From Tautonia marina (lineage in GTDB: Bacteria > Planctomycetota > Planctomycetia > Isosphaerales > Isosphaeraceae): a stretch of 64,000 bases of DNA. Position numbers and translations under genes: made by a program. This document shows positions 16,035 through 25,123 of this stretch, in pieces. The stretch lies in the NCBI RefSeq assembly GCF_009177065.1, contig NZ_WEZF01000001.1, forward strand, positions 248,001 to 312,000. The letters are read 5' to 3'. The notes below the pieces were generated by a model. The model ran no database searches, had not been told where the DNA came from, and saw only the letters and a list, made by a program, of their open reading frames with translations. Numbering within the stretch: position 1 is the stretch's first letter; every line of letters starts with the position of its first letter.

Positions 16035-17051
16035 ATGATCAGTTTCGTCATCCCGGTTTATAACGAACGCGAGAGCCTGGCGACCCTGCTCGACGAGCTG
16101 GCCGGGATGGCCGCGTCGGAGAACCTCGGTCCGGTCGAATTCCTGTTCATCGACGACGGCAGCCGAGACGGTTCGTGGCGGGTGATTCAGGACCTGACCA
16201 CGCGTGATCCTCGGGTCCGGGCGATCCGCTTCCGACGCAACTTCGGCAAGGCCGCGGCCCTGACGGCCGGGTTCAGCCGGGCCAAAGGGGAAATCGTCTT
16301 CACGCTCGATGCCGACCTGCAAGACGATCCGGCCGAGGTCCCCCGATTTCTCGAACTATTGAACCGGGGCGAAGGGCTGGACGTCATCAGCGGCTGGAAG
16401 CGCACGAGGCACGACCCCTGGCACAAGGTCTTCCCCAGCCGGGTCTTCAACCGGATGGTCAGCCGCCTGACCGGCACCCATCTGCACGACCACAACTGCG
16501 GCTTCAAGTGCTACCGAAGCGAGGTCTTGCGCGAGGTCTTCATCTACGGAGAACTGCACCGGTTTGTCCCGGTGCTGGCGAGTGCTCGCGGGTTTCGGGT
16601 TGGCGAGATCGAGGTGAACCACCGATCCCGCCAGTTCGGCCAGTCGAAGTATGGCTTCTCGCGGTTCTTCAAAGGGTTCCTCGACCTGATGACCGTCCGC
16701 TTCCTGACCGGCTACGGGCAGCGTCCGCAGCATGTGCTGGGCGTGCTCGGCCTGATCCTGCTGGCCATCGGGGCGCTGGGCATGGGATACCTGGCGGTCT
16801 ACTGGATCGTCGACCACTGGATTCTCAACCAGGACCACCCGATCGGCAGCCGACCGCTCTTGACCTACTCGACGGCCCTGCTGGTCGTCGGCACGCAACT
16901 GGTGTCGCTTGGCATTTTGGCCGAGCTGGTCACCTCGTACAACCTTCGGGCCGAAGACACCTATAGCGTGGCCGAGGAAATCGATTCCGACGCTGACTCC
17001 GAGGCCAGTGCCTCCCTCGCGAACGACAGCCCCTCTCCGTCGTCTGCGTGA
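16035..17051 (+). CDS. Family 2 glycosyltransferase, polyprenyl-phosphate sugar synthase type (DPM1/GtrB/ArnC-like)
   Basis: A 338-residue enzyme expected to transfer a sugar from a nucleotide donor to polyprenyl phosphate on the cytoplasmic face. The GT-A domain shows ISFVIPVYNERESLATLL at the start, then FIDDGSRDGSW, FTLDADLQDDP (the DxD-type metal site) and GWKRTRHDPWHKVFPSRVFN. A basic QFGQSKYGFSRFFKGFLDL segment precedes two C-terminal membrane helices (about residues 235-260 and 275-305), as in DPM1/GtrB-type proteins. It sits 25 bases after the UPF0104 gene and 61 bases before the GT-C-like gene. Which sugar is used cannot be told. Confidence 0.9.
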   Translation: MISFVIPVYNERESLATLLDELAGMAASENLGPVEFLFIDDGSRDGSWRVIQDLTTRDPRVRAIRFRRNFGKAAALTAGFSRAKGEIVFTLDADLQDDPAEVPRFLELLNRGEGLDVISGWKRTRHDPWHKVFPSRVFNRMVSRLTGTHLHDHNCGFKCYRSEVLREVFIYGELHRFVPVLASARGFRVGEIEVNHRSRQFGQSKYGFSRFFKGFLDLMTVRFLTGYGQRPQHVLGVLGLILLAIGALGMGYLAVYWIVDHWILNQDHPIGSRPLLTYSTALLVVGTQLVSLGILAELVTSYNLRAEDTYSVAEEIDSDADSEASASLANDSPSPSSA

Positions 17052-17111
17052 CGCATCGCAGACCCGACCCACCTTCCTTGCTCTCCCGCCGATCGAGAGG
17101 ACCGCGATCCG

Positions 17112-18656
17112 ATGGCGTACTCCGAGCTGCCCGACACCGTTTACATGGAGCCCGACGACCCGAAGATGAGGCCCCCGAGAAGCCCGACCCGTCGGGCAGT
17201 GGGGCAGATCCTCATTGTCGTTTCAGTCGCCTTGATGCTCGGCGCCACGCTCAAGCAGAAGGCGATGATCAGCGCCAACGACATCTCACGATGGTGTACC
17301 GTCTGGTCGCTCCTGGAACGCGGCACCTATGCGATTGACGAGTGCCCGTGGCAGCTCGGCACGCAAGACAAGGTCCTGATCCCCGAGCCGTTCCCCCCGG
17401 AAGGGGAAGAACCGGTCAAGCGGTTCTATTCGAGCAAGCCGCCGCTCTTGCCGACGCTCATTGCCGGCATGCTCTACCCGGCCCGGGCGATCACCGGCGT
17501 CCCGCTTGATGCGAAGATTGAGCAGGAACGGTCGCTCCGGATGGAAGTGCAGAGCCTCTCCGACGATCCGCCGAGCGATCCGAACCGGATTCTCGAAGTC
17601 GACGAGGAACGCGGCTACCGGGTCATCGACATCACTCCTGAGGAGCCGGTCGAGTGGCCCGTGCAGGTGCTCTACTTCAATCCGGTCGTCGTGGCGCTGA
17701 ATGTCGTGCCGATGCTGGTGATGCTGATCCTCTACGCTCGTCTGCTCGACCGTTACGCCAGCAACGACTGGGCCTGGTTCCTCGCGATGGCGGCGGCGGG
17801 GTTGGGAACCAATCTCGTCATCTTCTCGACAACGCTCAATAACCACACGATCGCGGCCTGGAGCGCCTTCTTCGCGCTCTATGCGTTCCTGCGGATCTGG
17901 GACGACGGGCGGACCCACTGGGGATACTTCGTCGTGGCCGGGTTCTTCGGGGCCTTCGCCGCGTGCAACGAGTTGCCGGCGGCGTTGTTTGGGGTCTTGC
18001 TGTTCCTGTTGATGGTGGTCAAGGCGCCGGGGAAGACGTTCACGGCCTTCGTACCGGCGGCTCTGGTGCCGATTCTCGCCTTTCTGGGGACGATCTACCT
18101 TGCGACCGGTGAATGGACCCCCGTCTATGCGAAGTTCTCGGAGGAAGGCCCCGATTCCCCCTATCGCTACCCCGGCAGCTACTGGCTGACCCCCTTGGCC
18201 ATGGACTGGTTCGACCAGAACCCCGAGCCCTGGTGGGTGTACCTCCTGCACCTGACGATCGGCCACCACGGGATCTTCTCGCTGACGCCGGTCGTCCTGT
18301 TCTCCTTCTGGGCGATGTTCCGCAGCATGTTCGGGATCGATGCTCGGCTACGGACCTTCTCGTGGCTGACCCTGGTGCTGACGGCGGCGATCCTGGCCTT
18401 CTATGTGTGGCAGACGCACAACTACGGCGGCTCGACCCAGGGGGCGCGCTGGCTCTTCTGGCTCTTCCCGTTCTGGCTGATCTTGCTGCCGCTGGGGCTG
18501 GAAGGGGGGCAACATCGTCCCTGGGTTCGCTGGCTGACCCTGGCGGCGCTCGGGTTCGCCGTCTTCAACACGGGATACGGCCTGCAACAGCCGTGGAGCC
18601 ACCCCTGGATCGTCGACGCGATGGAGCACCTGAATCTCTACGAGCTGAAGCGATAA
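17112..18656 (+). CDS. Polytopic membrane protein, glycosyltransferase family 39-like (GT-C)
   Basis: A 514-residue protein with around ten hydrophobic helices and a large soluble loop between the first two (about residues 60-185). It resembles GT-C/PMT-like membrane glycosyltransferases in topology, with TM1 followed by a large periplasmic loop containing charged residues, but no single diagnostic motif was recognised. Position supports the reading: it is third in an operon with a flippase-like UPF0104 protein and a polyprenyl-phosphate sugar synthase, and a GT-C enzyme that uses the lipid-linked sugar would complete that set. It could instead be a glycan transporter or an unrelated planctomycete membrane protein. 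Confidence 0.6.
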   Translation: MAYSELPDTVYMEPDDPKMRPPRSPTRRAVGQILIVVSVALMLGATLKQKAMISANDISRWCTVWSLLERGTYAIDECPWQLGTQDKVLIPEPFPPEGEEPVKRFYSSKPPLLPTLIAGMLYPARAITGVPLDAKIEQERSLRMEVQSLSDDPPSDPNRILEVDEERGYRVIDITPEEPVEWPVQVLYFNPVVVALNVVPMLVMLILYARLLDRYASNDWAWFLAMAAAGLGTNLVIFSTTLNNHTIAAWSAFFALYAFLRIWDDGRTHWGYFVVAGFFGAFAACNELPAALFGVLLFLLMVVKAPGKTFTAFVPAALVPILAFLGTIYLATGEWTPVYAKFSEEGPDSPYRYPGSYWLTPLAMDWFDQNPEPWWVYLLHLTIGHHGIFSLTPVVLFSFWAMFRSMFGIDARLRTFSWLTLVLTAAILAFYVWQTHNYGGSTQGARWLFWLFPFWLILLPLGLEGGQHRPWVRWLTLAALGFAVFNTGYGLQQPWSHPWIVDAMEHLNLYELKR

Positions 18657-18765
18657 CGCCAAACGGCCGATTCTGCCTCGCCGCCTCCCCGTTACCGTGG
18701 ACGTCCCTCGCGTAACGGGTTGAAGGCGGGGCGCGGTCTTCAGTTCGGTCTGGGCCAAGATTCGG

Positions 18766-21324
18766 TCAAGGGTGCGGGGGGTGTTCCCACCGGAAGACCC
18801 GCGTCTTGACCGCTTCGGTCGTCGCCACATACCCGAGCACGATGCTGATGACGACTCCCAGTTGCAGGGCCGAGAGCGGCACGAACCCGAAGAGTGTGCT
18901 CGGCTCCCCGAGGAACGGAATCGTGAAGGTGGCGGCAGCGACCGTAAGCGTTGACCAGAATAATAAGCGACTGGGAATGCTTCGGAACGCGGGCTTGCGC
19001 GTTCGCAGGACGAGGACAACCGCCAGCTCGGTTAACAATGAAATCATGAACCAGGAGGTCTGGAAGGTCGCCTTGTTCGCTGAGAAGACGAGCAGCAAAA
19101 CGGCAAAGGTCAGCAGATCGAAGACCGAGCTGATCAGCCCGAACACGATCATGAACCGCTGAATCTCGCGGAGACTCCAGCGCTGCGGTTGAGAGACCCG
19201 GTCGGGGTCGACATTGTCGCTTGAGATGGCAACCGAAGGGATATCGGAGAGGAAGTTGTTGAGCAGGATCTGCTTGGCGGCCAGCGGCAGGAAGGGCAGG
19301 ATCGGCGTCGCCAATGCCATGCTCACCATGTTCCCGAAATTCGCGCTGGTGGTGATCGAGATGTACTTGAGCGTGTTGGCGAAGGTCCGCCTGCCGTCCT
19401 GCACGCCCGATCGCAGCACGTCCAGATCGCGGCTCAGCAGGATGATATCGGCGCTCTCTCGGGCGACGTCCACGGCCCCTTCGACCGAGATCCCGACATC
19501 GGCCGCATGCAGGGCCGGCGCATCGTTGATACCGTCCCCCAGATAACCGACCGAGTGGCCGGTTCGCTGGAGCGCGCGGACGATCCGTTCCTTCTGCTGC
19601 GGATCCAGTTCAACGAACAGATCGGTTTGGGGCGCGAGGTGCCACAATGCCTCGTCCTTGAGCTTCGCGAGCTGGGCGCCGGTGATCATCGACTTCGGGT
19701 CGAGTCCGACGGCCTCCGCCAGGTGCGCCGTCACATAGCGATTGTCTCCGCTGATCACCTTGGTGCGGATGCCGAGGGCGTTGAGGTCGTGGATCGTGCG
19801 TTGCGCATCGGCCTTGGGAGGGTCGTGGAAGACGAGGAAGCCCCGGAAGGTCATGCCGTGTTCGTCGTCGCGGTTGTAGTCGTGCTTGGCCTCGATCCTG
19901 CGCGTGGCCACGGCCAGGACACGGAAGCCTTCGGCCCCCTTGGCCCGGAACGTCTCGGCCAGTTCCGCCCTGCTCGTGTCGTCGAGCGGGACCTCAAGGC
20001 CCTCGCGGTCGAGCGTCGAGCAGATGTCGAGCACGTTGGCAAAGGCCCCCTTCGTGATGATGAGATGCTGGGCCGCGGGCTCGTCCTCCGCCAGCACGAT
20101 GGTGAGCCGCCGACGCACGAAGTCGTAGGGGATCTCATCCACCTTGGTGAGGCCCCGGGTCGAGCACCCGGCGCGCTCGCCCGCGGCGACAATCGCCGCA
20201 TCGAGGGGGTTCCCAATGCCGGTTTCGAAGGCGGCGTTGAGGAAGGCGAGCCGTCGAACCTCACTCGAAGGCCGGTTTGCGGCGTCGAGGGTGTTGCTCA
20301 GGAGGATGGTGCCTTCGGTCAGCGTGCCGGTCTTGTCCGTGCAAAGAACGTCCATGCTCCCCAGGTTTTCAATCGCGTCGAGGTGGCGAACGATGACGCC
20401 GCGGTTGCTCATCGCTCGCGCACCGGCAGAGAGGGTCACGCTGATAATTGCTGGGAGCAACTCGGGAGACAGGCCGATCGCCAGTGCCACGGCGAACAGG
20501 AGCGACTCGATCAGCGGCCGGTCGAGGAGCAGATTGACCGTCAGCACGAACAGGACGATGACGATCATCACCCGGATGAGCAACTCGCCGAAGCGTCGCA
20601 CGCCTCTCGCGAAATCGGTCTCGGGCGGACGAGCCCTCAACCGGGCCGCGATCGTTCCGAACTCGGTTCGACGGCCCGTCTTGACGGCGAGGACCTTCGC
20701 CGTGCCGCTCTGCACCGAAGCTCCGAGGAAGACCGCGTTGGTCCGCTCCGTGATGGGAACATCCGGGCGAACTATCCCCGGTCGCTTCTCGACCGGGAAC
20801 GACTCTCCCGTCATGTTCGCTTCGCTGACGAGAAAGTCGGTCGCCTCGATGATGAGGCCGTCGGCCGGGATCAGATCGCCTGCCGATAGCAGCACAAGAT
20901 CACCGGGTACGAGCGCGCTGACCGGTATGTCCTGCTCCACCCCGTCCCGAACCGTGCGGCACCTCAGGGCGAGGCGGCGTTTCAGCTCCTCGACCGCCGT
21001 CGATGCCCGATACTCCTGAAAGAAACTGAGAAGCGAACTCCCGAGGACGATCGCCAGAATAATCGCGGCGTCCACCCATTGCTGGAGCATCAGGGAGATT
21101 GCGATTGCGAACGCGAGGATCAGGACAAGCGGGCTTTCGAACTGGTGCGCCAGCAACCGAATCGTGCTCGACCGGGACGAGTCTTCGACACTGTTGGGGC
21201 CGATCCGAGCAAGCTGGGTCGTGGCCTGATCGGTTGTCAGACCGTCCAGCCCCGCGCCGAGGGTCGCCGCAAGCGCGGAGGCGTCCTGACTCCAGTAGGG
21301 GGGGGCACCACCTGCCTCTCTCAT
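18766..21324 (-). CDS. mgtA: Magnesium-translocating P-type ATPase (MgtA/MgtB type)
   Basis: An 852-residue P-type ATPase. In order: a cation-ATPase N-terminal domain (GLTTDQATTQLARIGPN), paired helices, an actuator domain with MTGES (about residue 171), the PELLPAI segment in M4, phosphorylation site DKTGTLTEG with Asp330, nucleotide-binding domain, hinge GDGINDAP, and six C-terminal helices. GLSPELLPAIISVTLSAGA matches the Mg2+-importing P3B branch better than the Ca2+ or Na+/K+ types. Length fits MgtA/MgtB (about 900). The start at 21324 avoids a 115-residue frame extension that lacks ATPase similarity and would overlap the dehydrogenase gene region. It lies 151 bases downstream of glutamate dehydrogenase on the same strand. 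No MgtC gene or obvious Mg2+ leader is seen. Confidence 0.9.
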   Translation of the reverse strand: MREAGGAPPYWSQDASALAATLGAGLDGLTTDQATTQLARIGPNSVEDSSRSSTIRLLAHQFESPLVLILAFAIAISLMLQQWVDAAIILAIVLGSSLLSFFQEYRASTAVEELKRRLALRCRTVRDGVEQDIPVSALVPGDLVLLSAGDLIPADGLIIEATDFLVSEANMTGESFPVEKRPGIVRPDVPITERTNAVFLGASVQSGTAKVLAVKTGRRTEFGTIAARLRARPPETDFARGVRRFGELLIRVMIVIVLFVLTVNLLLDRPLIESLLFAVALAIGLSPELLPAIISVTLSAGARAMSNRGVIVRHLDAIENLGSMDVLCTDKTGTLTEGTILLSNTLDAANRPSSEVRRLAFLNAAFETGIGNPLDAAIVAAGERAGCSTRGLTKVDEIPYDFVRRRLTIVLAEDEPAAQHLIITKGAFANVLDICSTLDREGLEVPLDDTSRAELAETFRAKGAEGFRVLAVATRRIEAKHDYNRDDEHGMTFRGFLVFHDPPKADAQRTIHDLNALGIRTKVISGDNRYVTAHLAEAVGLDPKSMITGAQLAKLKDEALWHLAPQTDLFVELDPQQKERIVRALQRTGHSVGYLGDGINDAPALHAADVGISVEGAVDVARESADIILLSRDLDVLRSGVQDGRRTFANTLKYISITTSANFGNMVSMALATPILPFLPLAAKQILLNNFLSDIPSVAISSDNVDPDRVSQPQRWSLREIQRFMIVFGLISSVFDLLTFAVLLLVFSANKATFQTSWFMISLLTELAVVLVLRTRKPAFRSIPSRLLFWSTLTVAAATFTIPFLGEPSTLFGFVPLSALQLGVVISIVLGYVATTEAVKTRVFRWEHPPHP

Positions 21325-21475
21325 GCTCGAGTCTCTGCTCCAGTCGCAGCGGCCATGAAAACGCTCAGGCGCTCGCTCATCCCCAGATCGCTCAGGACGA
21401 CGGTCCCGAAAGTCCCATTTCCGGCGACGGAAGTCGGATGGGCACGTTCCGAGGCGACAAGGGGTTGCGACCCGG

Positions 21476-22711
21476 TTAGATGCCCGCCAGTACCTTGGCC
21501 CGGCCGACGCGCTGAATCCCGAGCACAAAGGCGGCGGTGCGGAGGCTGACCCCCTGGCGTCGGGCGAGATCGAAAACGGCGGCGAAGCTCTCGACGTGGC
21601 GGCGGTCTTGCTCGGCGCGGATCTGGTCGATCGACCAGCGGAAGTGCTGGAGGTTTTGCACCCACTCAAAGTAGCTGACGATCACCCCGCCGGCGTTGGC
21701 GACGATGTCGGGCACGACCGGAATCTCGCGGCGGTGAAAGACCTCATCGGCCTCGGGCCAGGTGGGGCTGTTGGCAGCCTCGATGATGGCTCGGGCCTGG
21801 ACCTCCTCGGCCAGCTCGGCATCGAAGACGCCCCCGAGCGCGGCGGGAATGAGCACATCGACCTCCATCCCCAGTAAATGCTCGTTGGTGCACGAGTCTC
21901 CACCGGAGAAGCCGACGACCTTGCGGTGGGCGGCCACATGCTGCTGAAGGCTTGGAATGTCGAGCCCCTCGGGGTTGCAGACACCGCCGTAAGCGTCGGA
22001 GACGGCGACGATCTTCGCCCCCATGTCGTACAGCTCGCGTGACGTGAAACTGCCGACGTTGCCGAACCCCTGAACGGCCACGGTCGTTCCCTCGACCGGC
22101 CGGTTCCAGGTGTGTTGCAGGAACTCTCGGGCGATGATTGCCACGCCGTGGCCTGTGGCGCTTTCGCGGCCGAGCGAGCCGTGCAGCTCAACCGGCTTGC
22201 CCGTGACCACCGCCGGCTGATGGCCGTGATACTTGCCGTACTCGTTCATGATCCAGGCCATCACCTGCGCGTCGGTGCCGACGTCGGGCGCGGGGATGTC
22301 CTTGTCCGGCCCGATGAAGTCGTGAATCTGCTGGACGAACCGCCGGGTGATCCGCTCCAACTCGGCGCGGGAGAGCTTCGTCACGTCGCAGTTGACGCCC
22401 CCCTTGCCGCCGCCGTAGGGCAAGTCAACGACGGCCGTCTTCCAGGTCATCAGGCTGGCGAGCGATCGGGCCTCGTCTTCATCGACAGTCGGGTGATAGC
22501 GCAGGCCCCCTTTGAACGGCCCCCGGGCGTTGTCGTGCTGGACCCGGTAACCGATGAAGTTCCCGATCTGGCCCGAGTCCATTTCGATGGCCACCTCAAC
22601 CCGAAGCTCACGCTCGGGAGTGGCCAGCAAGACCTTCATGTTCTCGGACAGGCCGAGAATCGACGCCGCGTGCTCAAAATAATGATTCGTGGCCTCGAAG
22701 AAGGCATGCAT
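21476..22711 (-). CDS. gdhA: Glu/Leu/Phe/Val dehydrogenase (glutamate dehydrogenase)
   Basis: A 411-residue enzyme for reversible oxidative deamination of glutamate to 2-oxoglutarate and ammonia, or a related amino acid. Substrate-binding and catalytic motifs: [20 protein letters not shown] with the catalytic Lys103, DIPAPDVGT, then the Rossmann site [28 protein letters not shown] near the C-terminus is typical of hexameric GDH of about 410-430 residues. The ATG at 22711 is chosen; a GTG at 22759 would add 16 residues with no family match. It is upstream of mgtA on the same strand and divergent from the MarR gene. The gene name is used in the family sense. Confidence 0.92.
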   Translation of the reverse strand: MHAFFEATNHYFEHAASILGLSENMKVLLATPERELRVEVAIEMDSGQIGNFIGYRVQHDNARGPFKGGLRYHPTVDEDEARSLASLMTWKTAVVDLPYGGGKGGVNCDVTKLSRAELERITRRFVQQIHDFIGPDKDIPAPDVGTDAQVMAWIMNEYGKYHGHQPAVVTGKPVELHGSLGRESATGHGVAIIAREFLQHTWNRPVEGTTVAVQGFGNVGSFTSRELYDMGAKIVAVSDAYGGVCNPEGLDIPSLQQHVAAHRKVVGFSGGDSCTNEHLLGMEVDVLIPAALGGVFDAELAEEVQARAIIEAANSPTWPEADEVFHRREIPVVPDIVANAGGVIVSYFEWVQNLQHFRWSIDQIRAEQDRRHVESFAAVFDLARRQGVSLRTAAFVLGIQRVGRAKVLAGI

Positions 22712-23033
22712 CGGCCAGGCCACCTGCTCGCAAGGGAAAAAACTCAAACCACCAACCACGGGGCAGTTTGCCGCGTTGAATCGTAACTTGACTCCCCAAA
22801 CCTCGCAAGGAACGTGCCCTCAAGGCTTCTCCGTCCCTCCTCGCCACCCTCTGGCCGATCCCTTGCCTGGCGTTGTATAACATAGGTTGACGAGATCGTT
22901 AGCCCACAAACTATCCCGCCGACGCCTACTTCAAAGAGACGGAACCTGAGGCCCGACCGATCCCCCCGCAAGGATTGGCCCGGTGCCTGGTGCCTCCCTC
23001 CTTATCGTGTTCTCCTTGATCTCGTGGTGGTGC
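22712..23033. other. Divergent intergenic region between gdhA and the MarR gene
   Basis: About 320 bases with no gene. Near 22875-22905 there is an AT-rich patch with TATAACATAGGTTGACG on the plus strand, whose complement includes TATGTTATAC. Either strand could carry a promoter here, and this would be the natural place for the MarR operator, but no clean palindrome was found. Confidence 0.35.
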
Positions 23034-23576
23034 GTGCTTCGCTACGACTTCGAACAAAGCCTGATTTACTCGGTCTGTTCCACGTCGTTGGCGATGGAGC
23101 GGGCCCTGAACGAAGAACTGGCGCCGCACGGCATCACCTATCGCCAGTGGCAGGTGCTCGGCTGGCTGGTGCTCGAAGGGCCGCTTGCGCAAGGCGAACT
23201 GGCCGAGCGCATGCGGATCGAGCCGCCGACGCTGGTCGGAATCATCGATCGAATGGAGCGGGACGGCTGGCTCGAACGCTCCCCCTGCCGGGAAGACCGC
23301 CGTCGGAAGCTCTTGCGGCTGACCGATCGGGTCGAGCCGGTCTGGGAGCGGATCGCCCTGGCAGCGCGTCGGGTCCGGTCCCGAGCCGCCGAGGGCTTCT
23401 CCGATGAGGAGCTGCATCAGCTCTTCGCCGGCCTCGAACGCATCCGAGGGAACCTGACCCGGCCGACTCCGCCTGCCGAAGACCTCTCGCCCGCCCTTGC
23501 CGACCACGCCCCCGAATCCCCCGCCGTCGTCCCACCGACGACCACGCCCGCCCTTGCCGAGGACCCTCGCCCATGA
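23034..23576 (+). CDS. MarR-family transcriptional regulator
   Basis: A 180-residue regulator (196 residues if the in-frame GTG at 22983 is used). The winged-helix DNA-binding part spans ITYRQWQVLGWLVLEGPLAQ and GELAERMRIEPPTLVGIID, with wing residues CREDRRRKLL, as in MarR proteins. The start is ambiguous since both candidates are GTG; 23034 is preferred because MarR proteins usually begin with L-R-Y-D-F-E-x-S-I-x-Y, matched by LRYDFEQSLIY. The stop overlaps the start of the adaptor gene (ATGA), so the regulator is translationally coupled to the efflux genes. It is therefore likely to control the operon in response to a ligand of the pump. Confidence 0.85.
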   Translation: MLRYDFEQSLIYSVCSTSLAMERALNEELAPHGITYRQWQVLGWLVLEGPLAQGELAERMRIEPPTLVGIIDRMERDGWLERSPCREDRRRKLLRLTDRVEPVWERIALAARRVRSRAAEGFSDEELHQLFAGLERIRGNLTRPTPPAEDLSPALADHAPESPAVVPPTTTPALAEDPRP

Positions 23577-24940
23577 TTGCCCGAGGCCAGAACCGACTAA
23601 ATCTTCGCGTTCCGCAGGCCGCAGCCGCGATGTTCATGGCCCTGACGGCCGGAGCCGTGTCGTCGGCCCAGCAAACCGGGCCGACCCCGGTGGCGGTTTC
23701 GACCGTCGTCAGCCGGTCGGTGGCCGATGGACGCAGCTTTGTCGGTTCGGTCGTGCCGGTTCGTGAGAGTACCGTCGGCAGCACGGTTGAGGAGCGGGTC
23801 GCCGAGTTCCTCGTCGATGAGGGGGAACGGGTCGAGGCCGGCCAGCCCCTGGCGAAGCTGAGAACTCGAACCCTTGAGATCGAGCTTGACGGTTCTCGGG
23901 CCGAGCTGGAGGCCATGCGGCAAGAACTGGCCGAACTGGAGAACGGCACCCGACCAGAGGAACTGGAACGAGGCCGAGCCGAGCTGGCCCGAGCCGCCGC
24001 CCTTCGCGATTTCGCCCAGGCTGCCCGACGACGCATCGAGGGGCTAATTCGGAATCGACAGGCCAGCGCCCAGGAACTCGACGAGGTCGTCTCCAACGCC
24101 GAGGCCGCCGAGCAAGCCTACAACTCGGCTCAGGCCGCGCTCGATCTGCTGATCGCCGGCCCCCGGGTCGAACAGGTGGCTCGGGCTCGGGCCAAGGTTG
24201 CGGCGCAGGAAGAAGTGATCAATCGGCTCGAAGACCGCCTGGCCGAACATACCATCGTCGCCCCCTTCACCGGCTACGTCGTGACCGAGCATACCGAGGT
24301 CGGCCAGTGGCTCGGCCGGGGAGACCCGGTGGTGGATCTCGTTGAACTGGACCGCGTGGACGTGGAAGCGAGCGTGGTCGAGGACGACATCCGCTACATC
24401 TCCGTCGGCACGTCGGCGCGCGTCGAGGTTTCATCTCTGCCCGACAAGGCCTTCACCGGAGCCGTCGCCCTGGTGGTGCCTCAGGCCGATTTGCGGTCGA
24501 GAAGCTTCCCGGTCAAGGTTCGCCTGACGAATGAAGACGTCCACGGCACTCCGATTCTCAAGGCCGGGATGATTGCCCGCGTGACCCTTCCCGTCGGCCC
24601 CGAGCATCCGGCCCTCCTGGTGCCGAAAGACGCCCTGGTCCTCGGCGGCCCCAGTCCCCGCGTTTTCGTCTTCGAGCCTGCCTCCGATGGCAACGACCCG
24701 GCGCTGGGCACGGTTCAGCCCGTTCCCGTGACCCTTGGGGTGGCCGCCGGGGCGCTCGTCGAAGTGACTGGCCCGTTGCAGGCCGATCAACGCGTGGTGG
24801 TGCAAGGCAATGAACGCCTCCGGCCCGGCCAGGAGGTTCGCGTTCTTCGGACGATCGAGGTTGAAGCCGACGCACCATCCGAACCCCCTCCTGCCGACGC
24901 GACCCCCGACGATGTCGCCGCCGTCAGCAGCGGCGGCTGA
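23573..24940 (+). CDS. RND efflux periplasmic adaptor (membrane fusion) protein
   Basis: A 455-residue HlyD/AcrA-type membrane fusion protein. Order: signal region (about residues 15-30), beta-barrel/lipoyl half (VEERVAEFLVDEGERVEAGQ), a long alpha-hairpin of about 150 residues rich in E/R/A (TLEIELDGSRAELEAMRQEL through LIAGPRVEQVARARAKVA), the second lipoyl half (APFTGYVVTEHTEVGQWLGR), beta-barrel (SSLPDKAFTGAVALVVPQAD) and a C-terminal membrane-proximal domain. No lipobox is evident. The gene overlaps the MarR gene by 4 bases and precedes the pump gene by 183 bases. The hairpin is expected to contact an outer-membrane channel, but none is encoded nearby. Confidence 0.9.
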   Translation: MIARGQNRLNLRVPQAAAAMFMALTAGAVSSAQQTGPTPVAVSTVVSRSVADGRSFVGSVVPVRESTVGSTVEERVAEFLVDEGERVEAGQPLAKLRTRTLEIELDGSRAELEAMRQELAELENGTRPEELERGRAELARAAALRDFAQAARRRIEGLIRNRQASAQELDEVVSNAEAAEQAYNSAQAALDLLIAGPRVEQVARARAKVAAQEEVINRLEDRLAEHTIVAPFTGYVVTEHTEVGQWLGRGDPVVDLVELDRVDVEASVVEDDIRYISVGTSARVEVSSLPDKAFTGAVALVVPQADLRSRSFPVKVRLTNEDVHGTPILKAGMIARVTLPVGPEHPALLVPKDALVLGGPSPRVFVFEPASDGNDPALGTVQPVPVTLGVAAGALVEVTGPLQADQRVVVQGNERLRPGQEVRVLRTIEVEADAPSEPPPADATPDDVAAVSSGG

Positions 24941-25123
24941 CATCCCGATGACCCCTGGGATGAGGCAGCGGACCAGGATCTCAGGCCAGAATCAATCATT
25001 CGGTCGTTTTCCCTCCGAATCGCCTCGCTGCCGGATGGACACCGTTCCCGCCCCGTTTTTCTCCGCATCACGCCGACCCCCAAGCCCGCTCGATCGACCG
25101 AACTGGAGGAGCAACGTCGACCC

